Part shown: positions 22,984 through 33,335 of the stretch, one piece after another | Position numbering within the stretch: the stretch's first letter is position 1 | Layout of the letters: each line of letters opens with the position of its first letter | NCBI GenBank assembly: GCA_944548615.1 | Contig: OX155978.1 | Span: 9,056,031 to 9,120,030 of the forward strand | Direction: 5' to 3' | DNA from: Micropterix aruncella | Lineage: Eukaryota > Arthropoda > Insecta > Lepidoptera > Micropterigidae | Length of the DNA stretch: 64,000 bases | Translations under genes and position numbers: made by a program | The notes under the pieces: generated by a model | Seen by the model: only the letters and a program-made list of their open reading frames with translations | Database searches by the model: none | What the model was told of the DNA's origin: nothing

Positions 22984-23715
22984 TATCATCATCATCATCA
23001 TCATCATTTATTCATTCCATAAGAGCATTTCGCAATACTGAGGAACATGTCAAATTTTACAATCCTAATTTACCGGATGATAAAACCGCTTTAATTAATT
23101 AAAAGAAAAAAAATAATTGTAATCAGAGGTGATTACATAAAAATAGTCAAATTTACAAAATAATCAATAATCAAACAATAAATAATATCAATACAATGAA
23201 AAAGAAAAATTCTGAAACATGTGTAATTAAAAACAATGTCAATAAAATCTAAAACTTAGTGCGAAAGTATAGTCATAATATGGTTATTTATAATCAAGCA
23301 ATTATGGATGCAATATCATAAAAGTCGTCCAGTTTGTAAAGGGCATGTTTGACTAACTGATTTTTCAAGCAGATTTTATATGCTGCCATCTCAAGTCTTC
23401 TCGTCGATGACGGCAAAGCATTGAGCGTACTTTAGGCAATAACACATTGTTTTTATGTCGCGTATTATGGCTATGTCGAGTGGCGTGAAGCTTGCAATTT
23501 AAAAGATTCTCTTTGGCGTATAAAAGCCACTGGTATATGTACATGGACGACATGGTAAGGATACCAGCTTTAATAAAAAAAGAGGCGCAATGTGTTTCTC
23601 TGCTTACACCAAAAATTGTCCTAACGGCTTGCTTTTGTAGCACAAAAACGCGATGGATATCGGTTGCATTACCCCATAGTAGTATCGCATAAGATGGAAG
23701 CAGGAGTGATACACA
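22984..23715 (-). mobile_element. Non-LTR retrotransposon 3' fragment with (ATC)n tail
   Basis: The minus strand reads LPSYAILLWGNATDIHRVFV, then LQKQAVRTIFGVSRETHCAS and MYIYQWLLYAKENL. This is the RT-distal region (xGIxxWG ... LQKxAxRxIxG) of jockey/CR1-type elements. The 3' end on this strand is a (TGA)n tail at 22984-23008. The 5' part is missing. It lies 34 bp after exon B. Confidence 0.75.
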
Positions 23716-23807
23716 CTGATCGCTGCATGTTCGCCAGCCAGAAATTTCATCTTTCTTATAGCATATGATTAGGTGGTAAAGTGATTACTTACTGGCATCA
23801 TTTCTTA

Positions 23808-23964
23808 TGGTGGCATAGTGATTAGGTTGCCTGATCTTACACTGTAAGGCTCCGGGTTTGATTCCCGGCTGGGTCACATACATGTAAACACTTCATCGGT
23901 TATCGTATTGTAATAAACCTCCCCGCTGTGAAATTTCACTGTAAAGAGTAGAAACAAACTAAAC
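23808..23964 (+). mobile_element. tRNA-derived SINE, copy 1
   Basis: The head TGGTGGCATAGTGATTAGGT looks like a tRNA D-arm/A box, and CCGGGTTTGATTCCCGG is a T-arm/B box 40 bp later. The body ends with GTGAAATTTCACTGTAAAG and AGTAGAAACAAAC. The same head and tail occur at 41226-41510, defining one SINE family. A partial duplicate of the head precedes it at 23771-23800. Confidence 0.82.
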
Positions 23965-24280
23965 AATATGGTACAAAAAAAAAGAAAATGAAGCTATTGT
24001 CAAACTCCATTAAAATTTCAAGGATATTGCATTTTATTTCTGGCAGCAATTAAAAATTGCATTTGCAAAAAAATTGCATTTAAAAGAGAATATTTCCATT
24101 CGATTATTTTTTATAGCTATTGGTGCAGTCTAAATCAGGGGGATTCACCTTAGTTTTTGCCCACAATAGTATTTTTTTTTTTTTTAATTTTATTTTAATT
24201 TTTTCGGAAAACTTACATCGTTTTATACTTAATACTAACACATATTATACAAATCTAAGGCCAATTAAAAGTTTTCACAA
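23965..24280. other. Intronic, no feature recognised
   Basis: AT-rich sequence with poly(T) at 24173-24184. Nothing further is supported. Confidence 0.4.
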
Positions 24281-24284
24281 TTAA

Positions 24285-25767
24285 CCCCTCATACACGTAA
24301 CATCCATTTGGGGATCCAATATGGCGGCCGCCTACAATCCGTAACATCCATTTGGGGACATCGCGCTCGCCGCTGCGAAAAATGCAATTTACGATTCGAA
24401 TCGTCGTAGTTAATGCTTTCTGACCGCGGAACAACATGGCCAAATAATCTTTCATTCGCCGGCCAACGACGATACAATCGATCGCCCATTTAAAAAGTCA
24501 GCATTAGACGTCAAAACACCAGTCTCGATCGGCCACCCCGCGGCGGCGTATAGTTCCGCGAAATGTTTGTTTTGTGGAGTGTTTTGTGGATATAAGTGAA
24601 GTGTTTACCGGATAAAAGTGAGTAATTTCCATTTTTAAGTAGTTTAGGCATTAGGATTAGTCAATTTAGACAGTCCATTTGCTGTTTTTCACGAATTTTC
24701 GAAGAAAACACTTTGGCAACAACAAAACGGCTCGCGAAAAAATGGCCGTTTTTATTTTGTAATGTTTGTGAAACATCCCGATATATCGCGAAACATGACG
24801 TAATGTCGCTTTAATTTACTAATAAAATAGGTATTGCTTCATTTACATCCTAAGTTATCACATAATTAGGCGTATTTTGAACATTATATGTTGTTTTCTA
24901 ATATGGCTCGCGAAAATGAAACTTGTTTTGATAATTACTATGAGAGAAAAAAGTGCGATTTTCCATAGTTTTTCGATGAAATGTGACTCTTTGGAGTATA
25001 GTAATTAGTTATTAGACATATAATAAGTCTATGATAAGACAATATAATTGAAAAAATCTAACGAATTTTATATTATGGGCATTCAAAGTTTATTATTAGG
25101 TTCGGACGCGGGAACTCTCAAAACTTTAGATTTTTCTATAATATCAGACAAAGCTCAAAGTTCTGGTGTGATTTCTAAGAAGTGTGATGTAGTAATAAAG
25201 TTATTTTGAAAGAATTTCATATAAAAAAATACCATAAGTAGTCACAAATTAAAAATTAAAAATTTTTTTTTTTACGAGAATACATAAAAATTTTCTTGGC
25301 TGAATAAATAAATATTTTTTCCGTATTTTTGTATGCAAATAAGTAAAAAAAAATATCGTTTTGGTAAAGCATTTAATAAAGAACATAACTATTTACAATT
25401 TTTGATATTTACAAAAACTGTATTTACAAAAAAATCGAAATGATTTTATAGGCGAGTTTTTTCAGTTTGCCAATTTTGTAATATTTATTCATTATTATCT
25501 TAATTGTTTTACGATATAAGGTTATAATGTTTTATATGTCAAATTTCAATGCGATCATTTTTATCTTTATCTTTTTTAAATACGTTTAGTGGTTTATAAG
25601 TTATGATCGTTTTTCTCAAGGCCGTTTTTATCTTTATCTTTTTTAAATACGTTTAGTGGTTTATAAGTTATGATCGTTTTTCTCAAGGCCGTTGACTCGC
25701 GTCGACTTTTTTGCACGAATATGTCGCGCGCAAAAGTGATTGAGTTTTTACCTCGCAACAGGAGGGG
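24285..25767 (+). mobile_element. piggyBac-like non-autonomous element
   Basis: It is bounded by TTAA at 24281-24284 and 25768-25771, with short inverted ends CCCCTC/GAGGGG, as in piggyBac-type transposons. The left 320 bp are GC-rich, with a repeated CATCCATTTGGGGA block and a possible 5' UTR ending AAAA|GTGAGT at 24615. The rest is AT-rich, with no transposase. The right half shares a block (AAATTTCAATGCGATCAT near 25540) with the smaller element at 35895-36200. Confidence 0.65.
25558..25691. repeat. Exact 67-bp tandem duplication
   Basis: The unit starting TTTTTATCTTTATCTTTTTT and ending CTCAAGGCCG is present twice without a mismatch (25558-25624, 25625-25691). It lies inside the piggyBac-like element. 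Perfect identity implies a recent event. Confidence 0.9.
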
Positions 25768-25771
25768 TTAA

Positions 25772-26090
25772 ACTAAATCTTTTGTTACAGCGCAATGAGC
25801 TATGAAAAAAAATGCAGGTTTAAGTAAGGGGAAAGGGATAGGGAAGCCACATTATGAGTTATGTAGATGTATTTTAGATATACAAATAATAAATTAATAT
25901 AAATAATACGATAAGGTAATAATAAAATGTAAAAGTATAGTTAATATAAATACATATAATATACATCACAATGTACAGAAACATAAAAGGTTACTCGTAA
26001 GAATAAAGAAGGTATTATTGTAGAATTAAATCGAGTTGTAACGGACCTTAAGTCCACTACATACGATCAACAAATGCATTTCCAGTGAAA
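25772..26090. other. Intronic, no feature recognised
   Basis: AT-rich sequence with no ORF, repeat end or splice signal that I can support. Confidence 0.4.
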
Positions 26091-26690
26091 TCCACTGACA
26101 CAATTCAGCTATTATTTTGACTCGTGCAGCTATGAATCAGCACGATGAAACATTACTTTTACTCAGAATATTTCAAATTGCATCATCGCCCGGCCTATAT
26201 AAACCGGCCAAAAAGCAACCAAATTATCAGTCCCCGATTGATCTCCTTCCCCCAAGGTTGCGACGGCATATCCGGTACCCCTCTACGAGGTCGCTCAACG
26301 GATCCGGCTCCTTGGTTTCCTTTCCTCATTTTCCCTGAGTCTCAAAGCATCAGTCTGTAATCCCACAGACTCGAGCTATGCCCAGTACGAGATACTAGGA
26401 GCACACATACAATCCTCATCCACTCTCCTACATAACCTCCGTCGCGCAACCCTCGCGTCTCGATAAAGTAATCCGGGTACTCGTTAATTCGGCAAACGGG
26501 GTACTCGTTAATTCGGGTACTCGTTAACTGGCAATATTCAATCGATTCAATCAATAAATATCTTCTGCTTCATCAAAACCGCCTTTAAATACGGAGATAA
26601 CTCGTAAGTTTACACCTTCTACATCGAATAATTTGGAGTCTTGTGAGGGGTGGTCCATCACAGAGTCTCACCATTTAGTTTACCAGATAA
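26090..26690 (-). repeat. Second copy of the Penelope-like C-terminal/terminal region
   Basis: AATAATTTGGAGTCTTGTGA and GGGGTGGTCC at 26628-26655 match AATAATTGGAGTCTAGTGAA and GGGTGGCC at 5490-5518, downstream of the GIY-YIG relic. On the minus strand a decayed frame can be followed to about 26565. Beyond it lies a GC-richer block with CCTATATAAACCGG at 26196 and a threefold repeat of GGGTACTCGTTAA (26476-26527). Ends are not defined. Confidence 0.4.
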
Positions 26691-26699
26691 AAACATAGA

Positions 26700-27288
26700 G
26701 TAATTAATTCTTTAAAATACCGATAAAAATAAGTTTTTTTAGTATAAAATTAATACATGTAATGTCAAAAATAACAAAAAAAATGTGACGGTTGTCAAAA
26801 AGTAAAATAAAATATGTTAGTGATTATATTGCAAATAAAAATAGTCAAGGTATAATTAATATACTGTGCCTACCTAATAATAGAAATAGTCAATACATTT
26901 TAGTCAAATTGAAATCGTTTTAAAACCTATTACAGAAAGAGATATAGTCTATAGATAGGTATAGAGTATAGAGGGAGACGATAGGATAGAGATAGACAGG
27001 AGAAGAGATATAGATTAGCGATGGTGCCTCATCCAGTGGCACTGTTTATAACTGGTTGAGTGAATTTAAACGTTACTGTACCCACCTCAATAACGATGGG
27101 AGCAGCGATGGAGGAAAACTTCACTGTGCGGCTCGTGACTTTGTAATAGGGTTATTTTATTTTTTCGATAAGGCGGTGAGGTCGGTTGGTTGAGCACATT
27201 GTGCAACGAGGATGCCCGCGTGTGGATTTCCGCAATTTCGAATCTGCAGCAATCGCCTACCCCTTACCAAACTTAAATTTCCTTTCAG
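26700..27288. other. Intronic, no gene recognised
   Basis: AT-rich sequence with a purine-rich tract of GATAGA/TATAGA repeats at 26936-27016. Nothing else is supported before the acceptor of exon C. Confidence 0.4.
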
Positions 27289-27439
27289 TATCATCAGTGA
27301 AGAAACATGCATTGAACTTGAGCTACGCTTCGGAGTCACACGAGATCTACCAGCCGCGACATCCTCCGCCTCTGCCTGCCAAAAAGAAGACCAGCAAGAA
27401 GGGAAAAGAGGGCACTTTCCATGCGAGGAGAAGATGCCG
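27289..27439 (+). CDS. Spred: Spred exon C (start of SPR domain)
   Basis: Acceptor CCTTTCAG and donor CG|GTAAGA bound 151 bp: two bases, 49 codons, two bases. The peptide contains SSVKKHALNLSYASESHEIY, the proline-rich stretch QPRHPPPLPAKKK, a basic patch, and ends RRRC plus part of an Arg codon completed by the next exon. The terminal Cys is the first cysteine of the Sprouty-type domain. The SYASESHEIYQPRHPPPLP stretch fits a proline-rich Spred linker. A relic of the REL-type retrotransposon follows 20 bp after the donor. Confidence 0.87.
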
Positions 27440-27459
27440 GTAAGAACCTACAACTAGTA

Positions 27460-27612
27460 GTGCCGTCCCTAGGTTTGAAATTCAAGCTGTACGTAGCCAA
27501 ATCAACTGACCACTCCACTCTCTTCAGGTCCAAAAATAACTAGCTGCTTTATGCCAACTCCAGAATGACGAAAGTCTCAGTTATGTCCAATTCTAATGAC
27601 TCGATAGTATGT
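27460..27612 (+). pseudogene. Relic of the REL-type (R2-superclade) retrotransposon
   Basis: CCACTCCACTCTCTTCAGGT and TATGCCAACTCCAGAATGAC correspond to the coding sequence at 44538-44624 of the intact copy (CCCTCGACTCTCTTCAGGTC; TACGCCAACTCCAGAATAAC). The relic is shortened and frameshifted. It shows that the family has been in this locus longer than the intact copy. Confidence 0.75.
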
Positions 27613-27790
27613 AGCAGTGTTGGTTCAATCGATTAAATATTTCAATCGACTAATCAATCACAAGTGATTTAGTCGCGACTAACATTAATCACGATTAAAG
27701 TAATCGCGACTAAATCAATTGGTCGTTAATCGTCAATCGCGATTAACTTGCTCTTTAGATACCACCCGACTATTCATTCTCGTCGGTCGG
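27613..27790. repeat. hAT-like terminal remnant rich in AATCGCGACTAA
   Basis: Starting CAGTGTTGGTTCAATCGATT, the segment carries many direct and inverted copies of AATCG/CGATT. This resembles the subterminal regions of hAT MITEs that begin CAGTGTTGG. No matching right end was found. Confidence 0.35.
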
Positions 27791-28039
27791 ACGCGTACGT
27801 GATATGATGTGAGACAGAAAGTAAACAAAGAATTTTACACCTATTCAGCTTACTTTAGCAACTATACGCTATATGGCAGTGAAATGATTGAAATCTTTAA
27901 AAATTGTTTTTAACTATATTGAGTAAAAAAATCAGTTTGGTCACCCCTAGATTTTCCAGGCAAGTAGACAATCCCCTTCGCGCGCCAAACCACCTAAACC
28001 CCCAACACCCCTCTCTCCCGCGCGGAAATCCAGCAGATG

Positions 28040-28280
28040 GCACTATCATTTTTGATTTTTTTCTTTTGATGTCATATCTACAGACCGAGAGTTTTTTTAG
28101 ACACCTCAACCAAATTTTTACACCTATCCGTTCTCTCGATTTGGTGGTTACAGGCAAATTTTTAAGGACATTTTCTATTTTTCTCTTTTGATGACAGATC
28201 TACAGACCGAGAGCTTATTTTAAACACCTCAATCAATTTTTTATACCTATCCGTTCTCTCAATATGGCCATTACAGGAAA
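28040..28280. repeat. Two-copy tandem repeat, 122-bp period
   Basis: CTACAGACCGAGAG at 28079 recurs at 28201, and CACCTATCCGTTCTCTC at 28121 recurs with the same spacing. The copies are clearly diverged. No coding meaning is seen. Confidence 0.75.
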
Positions 28281-28434
28281 AAACATGCTTCAAATTAATA
28301 TGTAGATTAGATATTATTATGCCTCTTAAGTTAATGTAAATGTAATTGCAAAAAGCAATTAGCGTTAACTATGTTTTACTTTATTACTTTATTACTTTTT
28401 TTTTAGTTAATACTTAATTACTTTTTTCTTGCAG

Positions 28435-28546
28435 ATACTGCCAGGAGTGGTATTTAGAAAGTGTAAACCGGGCAGGAGCTTGTGAATACGCTCCGGACTG
28501 TTTCAAGAGCTGTATCCATGACGTTACTCTTATGAAATGTGCACAG
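28435..28546 (+). CDS. Spred: Spred exon D (SPR domain)
   Basis: Acceptor TTTTTTCTTGCAG and donor CAG|GTGACC bound one base plus 37 codons. The peptide starts YCQEWYLESVNRAGACEYAP and continues DCFKSCIHDVTLMKCAQ. The spacing C-x2-C ... C-x5-C-x3-C ... C matches the first half of the SPR domain of Spred proteins (C-x-Y-C...F....NRRG.C..APD pattern). The domain mediates membrane targeting and interaction with Ras/Raf pathway proteins in known Spreds. The intron after it carries the mariner nest and an RF1 copy. Confidence 0.93.
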
Positions 28547-28618
28547 GTGACCACACACTCTCTATCACAATAGATTCTTATAGAGAAACTGAAGTCATAA
28601 ATAAGTCAAAAATGGATT

Positions 28619-28743
28619 TTAGGGGGCGTTCAAGTATTAAGTAATGCAAATTTTGAAGATTTTGGACCCTTCCTCCCCCCCCATAAAACACGCCGTAATG
28701 TTTTTCTGTATCTCTCCCTCCCTAAACATTACGTAACACCCAA
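28619..28743. mobile_element. Short palindromic MITE
   Basis: It starts AGGGGGCGTTCAAGTATTAA and ends AAACATTACGTAACACCC. The ends are imperfect inverted repeats, with a poly(C) block in the middle. It is 73 bp after exon D. It is similar in style to the ATTACGTAAT elements at 35527 and 36430. Target duplication uncertain. Confidence 0.45.
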
Positions 28744-29009
28744 GTGACCATTTTTACTTAAAAGATACAGTGATACATTTTTATTGCGCAAAGTACCGGA
28801 AAGTCGCTAAAATACCTTTGTTATTGTTATCTGGGTGGGTCAATAAGTCCGTAACTTTTTGGATTTCCCGTTTCTTACCTGAAGGGCAACACTGCTCCTG
28901 TCAACAGGCAACTGTCAGTTGACTCCTGTCAAAATTTGAACAAGCTGCGTCATTTAGTTCGTGTATGACAGCCATTGATAGCAGACTACCGCGTGTTTTG
29001 AGAAGAAAA

Positions 29010-30652
29010 TAAAAAAAAATGAATTTCGTGTGATCATTAAGCATTATTTTTGGCGGAAAAAATACATCACTGAAAACCAAGGCTAAGCTCGATAAATACT
29101 ATGGGGACTCTGCACCATCAATTTCAATGGTAAAGCACGGAAGATCAAGAAACGGAAGACTCCCGAAACAATTGAAAAAAAATCATGATATGGTGTTGGC
29201 CGATCGGAGATTGAAAGTGAGAGAGATTGTAAAAGCCATAAGCATCTCACAGGGCTCAGTGGTTTCCATTTTGAATGATCACTTGGGTATGAGAAAGCTT
29301 TCCGCAAGATGGGTGCCGCGTTTGCTCACAATCAACCACAAACGCAATAGTGTGACAACTTCGCAGGAGTGTTTGGCGTTGTTCAACCGCAATATGGATG
29401 AGTTTTTGCGCTGTTTCGTAACCGTCGTCGAAACTTAGATCCATCACAACACAGCAGAGACCAAACAGCAGTCAAATCAGTGGGTTTCTCTGGGTGAATC
29501 GGCGCTAAAAAAGGCCAAGGTGGGTTTGTCAGCCAATAAAGTCATGGTGACCGTTTTTTGGGATGCTCGCAGTATAATCCACATTGACTACCTTCCAGAG
29601 GGTAAAGCAATCAATGGCGAATATTATTCCAACTTATTGGGTCGATTTATTTGTCTCCGACAGTGCCTCCGTGCTACAAGCGCTAGCAAAAAATACTATA
29701 ACCTCTGTCCTTATACTGGATTGCCACAATGCGCTTCAATCCATTGCAGGGTCAAATAAAGTGACCCTGCAATGGATTAAAGGGCACAGCGACTTGCTGG
29801 GCAACGATGCGGCAGACGAACTGGCCAGAAGGGGATCAAAGAAAACATTATATGGACCGAAACCCTTGATGCCCATACCCCAGGCCCAAATAAAAACATG
29901 GTTATGCAGGAACACTGATGAAACCCACCTTAAAGAATGGAAAAAAAACACAGGATGCAGGCAAACAAAGAACGCGGTTCCGGAAGCGTCTAAAAAACTT
30001 GCCCGCAACCTCACCGGATTAAAAAGGGACAAAATCCGTAAAGTCATAGGTACTATGACAGGCCACTGTCCCCTAAACAAACACCTGTTTACCATAGGTG
30101 TGACAGACAGCCCTCTATGCAGAGGATGCATGGAGGAAGAAAAAACACCACAGCATGTGCTCGTGGAATGCAGGAGCGTGGCAGAGCAACGGGCAAGAAT
30201 ACTACAATCTCCAGCATCTGTCCCGGAGGCCTGTAGCAACCCAAACAGGCTGCTAACCTTCTGGGATAGTCTGGGTTGGCTGGAGTAACGTAACATAAAT
30301 AGAGACATGAGCCACGCACAACGGCCTGATCAAGAGGCCAAGTGCGGGAAAAAGCCCAGATAAACTAACTAACTGGGTCGATTTAATGAGGATTTGGAAA
30401 AAAACGACCGCATTTGACCAAGAAAAAGTACTTTTCCACCAGGACAATGCAAGGGTGCACACATGTGCAGTTTCCATGGCAAAAATCCATGAATTGGGCT
30501 ACGAATTGCTCCCGCATCCGCCCTGTTCTCCAGATTTAGCCCCGAGTGAATATTTCTTGTTCCCAAACCTGAAGAAATGGATCGGCAGAAAGAGATTTGA
30601 ATCCGACGATGAAATCATCTCACAAACAAATACCTATTTTGATGTCCTCTGA
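29010..30652 (+). pseudogene. mariner transposase, disrupted
   Basis: Recognisable in order: the N-terminal region (KAKLDKYYGDSAPSISMVKH), the helix-turn-helix region with a deletion, FVTVVET followed by a stop, ANKVMVTVFWDARSIIHIDY, FHQDNARVHT and HPPCSPDLAPSEYFLFPNLK. In active mariners the triad is D,D34D. Here the first Asp is Val (TVVET), the second is present in HQDN, and the third position reads Glu (APSEY). A stop at 29436 and the insertion at 29650-30373 add to the damage. The reading frame resumes at 30386 and ends at 30652. Confidence 0.9.
29650..30373 (+). mobile_element. RNase H-bearing non-LTR retrotransposon (family 1), inside mariner
   Basis: 5'-truncated copy flanked by the 12-bp target duplication TGGGTCGATTTA (29638-29649 and 30374-30385). 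The truncated ORF begins within the RNase H domain (VSDSASVLQALAKN) and continues through WIKGHSD, GNDAADELARRG, the zinc motif CRGCMEEEKTPQHVLVEC and WDSLGWLE, ending at 30288. The tail is AACTAACTAACT. The open frame is intact over 200 codons, so this copy is younger than the one at 2389. Confidence 0.93.
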
Positions 30653-30811
30653 AGGGATAAAAAAAAGGGAGAACGTTGGACAGAGTGTATATAACTCAAA
30701 GGAGACTATGTTAAATTTTTTTTTTTTTTTTTTTATCCAAAAACCTGTGTTTCATTCAAAAAGTCACGGACGTATTGACCCGCCCTCGTATAATTTGCGG
30801 TAATCTATACT

Positions 30812-31110
30812 TCTATACTAATATTATAAAGAGGTAAAGTTTGTGACGTTGTAGGAAGTAATCTCTGGATCTACTGAACCGATTTTGAAAATTCTTTTAC
30901 CAATAGAAAGCCACGTTATTTGTGAGTGTCATAGGCTATATATAAATCCGAAAAATGAAAAGACTTTTTCGTGGTAGTCGGATTTCCAAAGTAAGTTGGA
31001 GAATAAGCGGTCGAACGAAAACGTTTCTAACTAACGCTGCCTTAACGATGAGAGATATATGATTAAGTTCTAGAGAAAAGTTGTAGAGCTTGATAATGCC
31101 TACAAAAAAG
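30812..31110 (+). mobile_element. Helitron-like 5' end
   Basis: TCTATACTAATATTATAAAG followed by AGTTTGTGACGTT, ATCTCTGGATCTACTGAACC and ATAGGCTATATATAAATCC. This matches the familiar arthropod Helitron 5' end (TC start, 'ACTGAACCGATTT', 'CATAGGCTATA'). The 3' hairpin and CTRR end were not located. Confidence 0.55.
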
Positions 31111-31279
31111 TCAGCAACAGCATATGTCTAACTTTTATATTTAAGGTACAAAAAGTAGTATTTTATATTAAAAAAATAATTTAAATAGTTAGGTCATGTT
31201 TATTGGTCATATTATCAACAATTATGAATTCTTATCAAAATAAGTAAATTTATCATCTCAAGCGTTTAAAACAAAAGAC

Positions 31280-31338
31280 TTCCCTTTTACTGCATATAAT
31301 TTCCCTTTTACTGCATATAATTTCCCTTTTACTGCATA
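31280..31338. repeat. 21-bp tandem repeat, ~2.8 units
   Basis: TTCCCTTTTACTGCATATAA plus T repeats at 31280, 31301 and 31322 with no mismatch. Confidence 0.9.
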
Positions 31339-32334
31339 AATAGTTAAAGAGATAATATGCTCACAAATAAGACACTCACAAGAAGACACTCACAAATAAC
31401 GGTAATTTAGTCAAATTGGCATGCAAATACATACATACATGTGCAGTAAAAATATAACCCTTCTTTTGGCAGTCAGGAAATAAATCATAGCACTTAGTAC
31501 TAACCACACTCATAATTTCATCACAAGTAAAAAGTTTTACCGCCTGACGAAGTGGGCACGGATCAGATAGTAATAAATAAAACAAAAGATTTCTAACTCG
31601 CAATACATGCCTATATTGTTTATTTTATTTATTCATATTAATTTTTAATAAACAATCACAAATAATATAATAAACATTTGCTTAAGTTTGAAATATTTGG
31701 CACTTTTAGATAAAACACGTGGCGCATCTGGAACTTTTAGATAAAACACGCAGGCGCGCGATCGCGCGCCTCGGCACTAAGACGGTTAATAAAGTTTTAC
31801 TACTAATCTTACATTAAATTATGCCGTTTTCCAGACTTGGCCCTGTCCTTGCATACATTTTTGGCTGCATCCACCATTGTTCTTCATATGCATTCTCCTA
31901 TTTTAGCTTATTTTTTAGTAATAAAATCTTAAAGTAAAATAATATATTTATGTATTTATAAAAGGGTTGCCAACTTGAGAGATTTTAATTCCCTAGTTTT
32001 TTATTTAAATAAAATAAAACACATGCTTATAATCGGTTTAAACGTTTAGAAATTATGGTGGAATAAAGCAACGGAAAACATGCATAGATGAACCCTGAAC
32101 ACATTACACTCCTTTTTTGTGGGGAAGTCAAGTAATAATCATAATTGAGTAAGATGCTCATACTTAATAATAAAAATGAGTCGCAAATAGTATATAAATA
32201 ATCATAATTGCTAAAAATTAGAAGAAGATAATCATGCCTAATAATAAAAATGAATGAAAGATGAATGAAATAAGTAGGATGCTGTAGAAATTCATTTATA
32301 AAATTCATATTTCCCTTATTTATAACACAGTTTA
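31339..32334. other. Intronic, no gene recognised
   Basis: AT-rich sequence. A direct duplicate of ACTTTTAGATAAAACACG lies at 31702 and 31733, and a perfect 20-bp palindrome AGGCGCGCGATCGCGCGCCT lies at 31752-31771. Minus-strand open frames around 31376-32308 are compositionally biased and unsupported. Confidence 0.4.
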
Positions 32335-32500
32335 CCGAGTTAGAATAGTAAGCGCACTCTCGAAAAGAAAGGCGCTGCGGAGATAGAGTGAGAGGGAAGT
32401 GAGTAAGAGGGATGCGTTACGGCAAACGCCTGTAGTTGGGGTTACGCACGGGTGGAGGTTGTCAAATTTCTCTAAGGTTTTGAATATTTGAATCGGCAAA
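32335..32500 (-). repeat. 3' end of RNase H-bearing retrotransposon family 2
   Basis: On the minus strand, CTACAGGCGTTTGCCGTAAC, CTTCCCTCTCACTCTATC and GCGCTTACTATTCTAACT correspond to the 3' end at 46519-46623. Both copies stop matching after ACTGTG, defining the family 3' terminus. Confidence 0.75.
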
Positions 32501-32529
32501 CGGCCATATTCAATGGCTTTGATTTTAAT

Positions 32530-32605
32530 TGTGTTCTAATAAATAAATACAAACGGAGCTGCCATGGAATTCACCGACCGGAGTCGGGCCCACCATACTG
32601 TCTGT
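32530..32605 (-). repeat. 3' terminus of the REL-type retrotransposon family
   Basis: ATAAATACAAACGGAGCTGC and ATTCACCGACCGGAGTCGGG are the reverse complement of the 3' UTR at 45805-45867 of the intact copy. Similarity ends at the TATTTATTTATT tail, which marks the element 3' end. Confidence 0.8.
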
Positions 32606-32609
32606 ATAC

Positions 32610-33231
32610 CGTAGGAGCTAATAGGCCCTTGTTGAGTTGGCCACAAAGATTCATTTGTTCAGGATCGGTCACGCTCACGGGTCAACACCCATTCGGCGGC
32701 CTCCTCGCATGAAGTGCGAGCCCAGGCAGGACTTTGGCCTGAGGGCTAGTTTCCCTCAGAAGTCTGTGCGGTGTAAGCCAATCGATTGTGCATTCTGACT
32801 AACAGTCGGGGGAGTCTGGAAGCAGTACTGTTTCCTATAGAGCGGGGGTGGTTGCGGACCTTACGGCGACTGCTCTTGAAACGACCATCGGCTAGGACCA
32901 AGGATGCCGTGGTCCGCGATAGATTCGGTTTACACCGTTTCACCGTTTCGTAAGGGAGAGGACCGCGCAAGTGACCTCGAACTCGTAGCCAGTCGAGTGA
33001 CCGGAGTAATCTGATCGCAACTGGAAGTAAGGGCGTGAGTGTGAGCCCGCTAAGTAACATACCTGGCTATCTCGCGGTTAGGGCGTTGTCCTCTTACGGG
33101 AATGTGGCGGAGCTTGACGGTGGACTGTTTTGTCCTAAGTCTTCTGCGCTCACCTTACGGGAGACACAACGATAAATATCGTTAAAACTTCCTGAGGTGA
33201 CGGGTTTGCCCGTGTAGTCGACAGCTCTAGT
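32610..33231 (+). repeat. RF1 retroposon-like family, copy b (complete)
   Basis: Flanked by an 11-bp target duplication TGTCTGTATAC (32599-32609, 33232-33242). It starts CGTAGGAGCTAATAGGCCC and ends CAGCTCTAGT. No terminal inverted repeat, no poly(A) and no microsatellite tail are present. It shares the internal blocks listed for the other copies. It inserted directly beside the REL-type 3' end. Confidence 0.85.
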
Positions 33232-33335
33232 TGTCTGTATACTGTGTTTGTAATGTCGAACAAACCGCTTTAGTCATTGATTTATCAGAGGGTGAAGTAT
33301 TGCGGTTTTAATGTTTTTTAAATTGTGGTTTTCAG

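Larger units (their letters stand above)
28830..30788 (+). mobile_element. mariner element (interrupted)
   Basis: Inverted ends GGGTGGGTCAATAAGTCCGT and (reverse complement at right) GGGCGGGTCAATACGTCCGT agree over about 28 bp. Both ends abut a TA dinucleotide (28828-28829, 30789-30790). Once the 724-bp retrotransposon insertion and its duplicated target are removed, the length is about 1.2 kb, normal for mariner. Confidence 0.92.

Noticed and set aside
26117..26360. Two overlapping plus-strand ORFs near a TATATAAA sequence
   Set aside because: Both lack domains and lie in a repeat related to the Penelope-like terminal region.
29584..30288. A 234-codon open frame joining mariner codons to an RNase H domain
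   Set aside because: The first ~25 codons are out of the mariner frame, and the join coincides with a retrotransposon insertion with a 12-bp target duplication. It is a chance fusion, not a gene.
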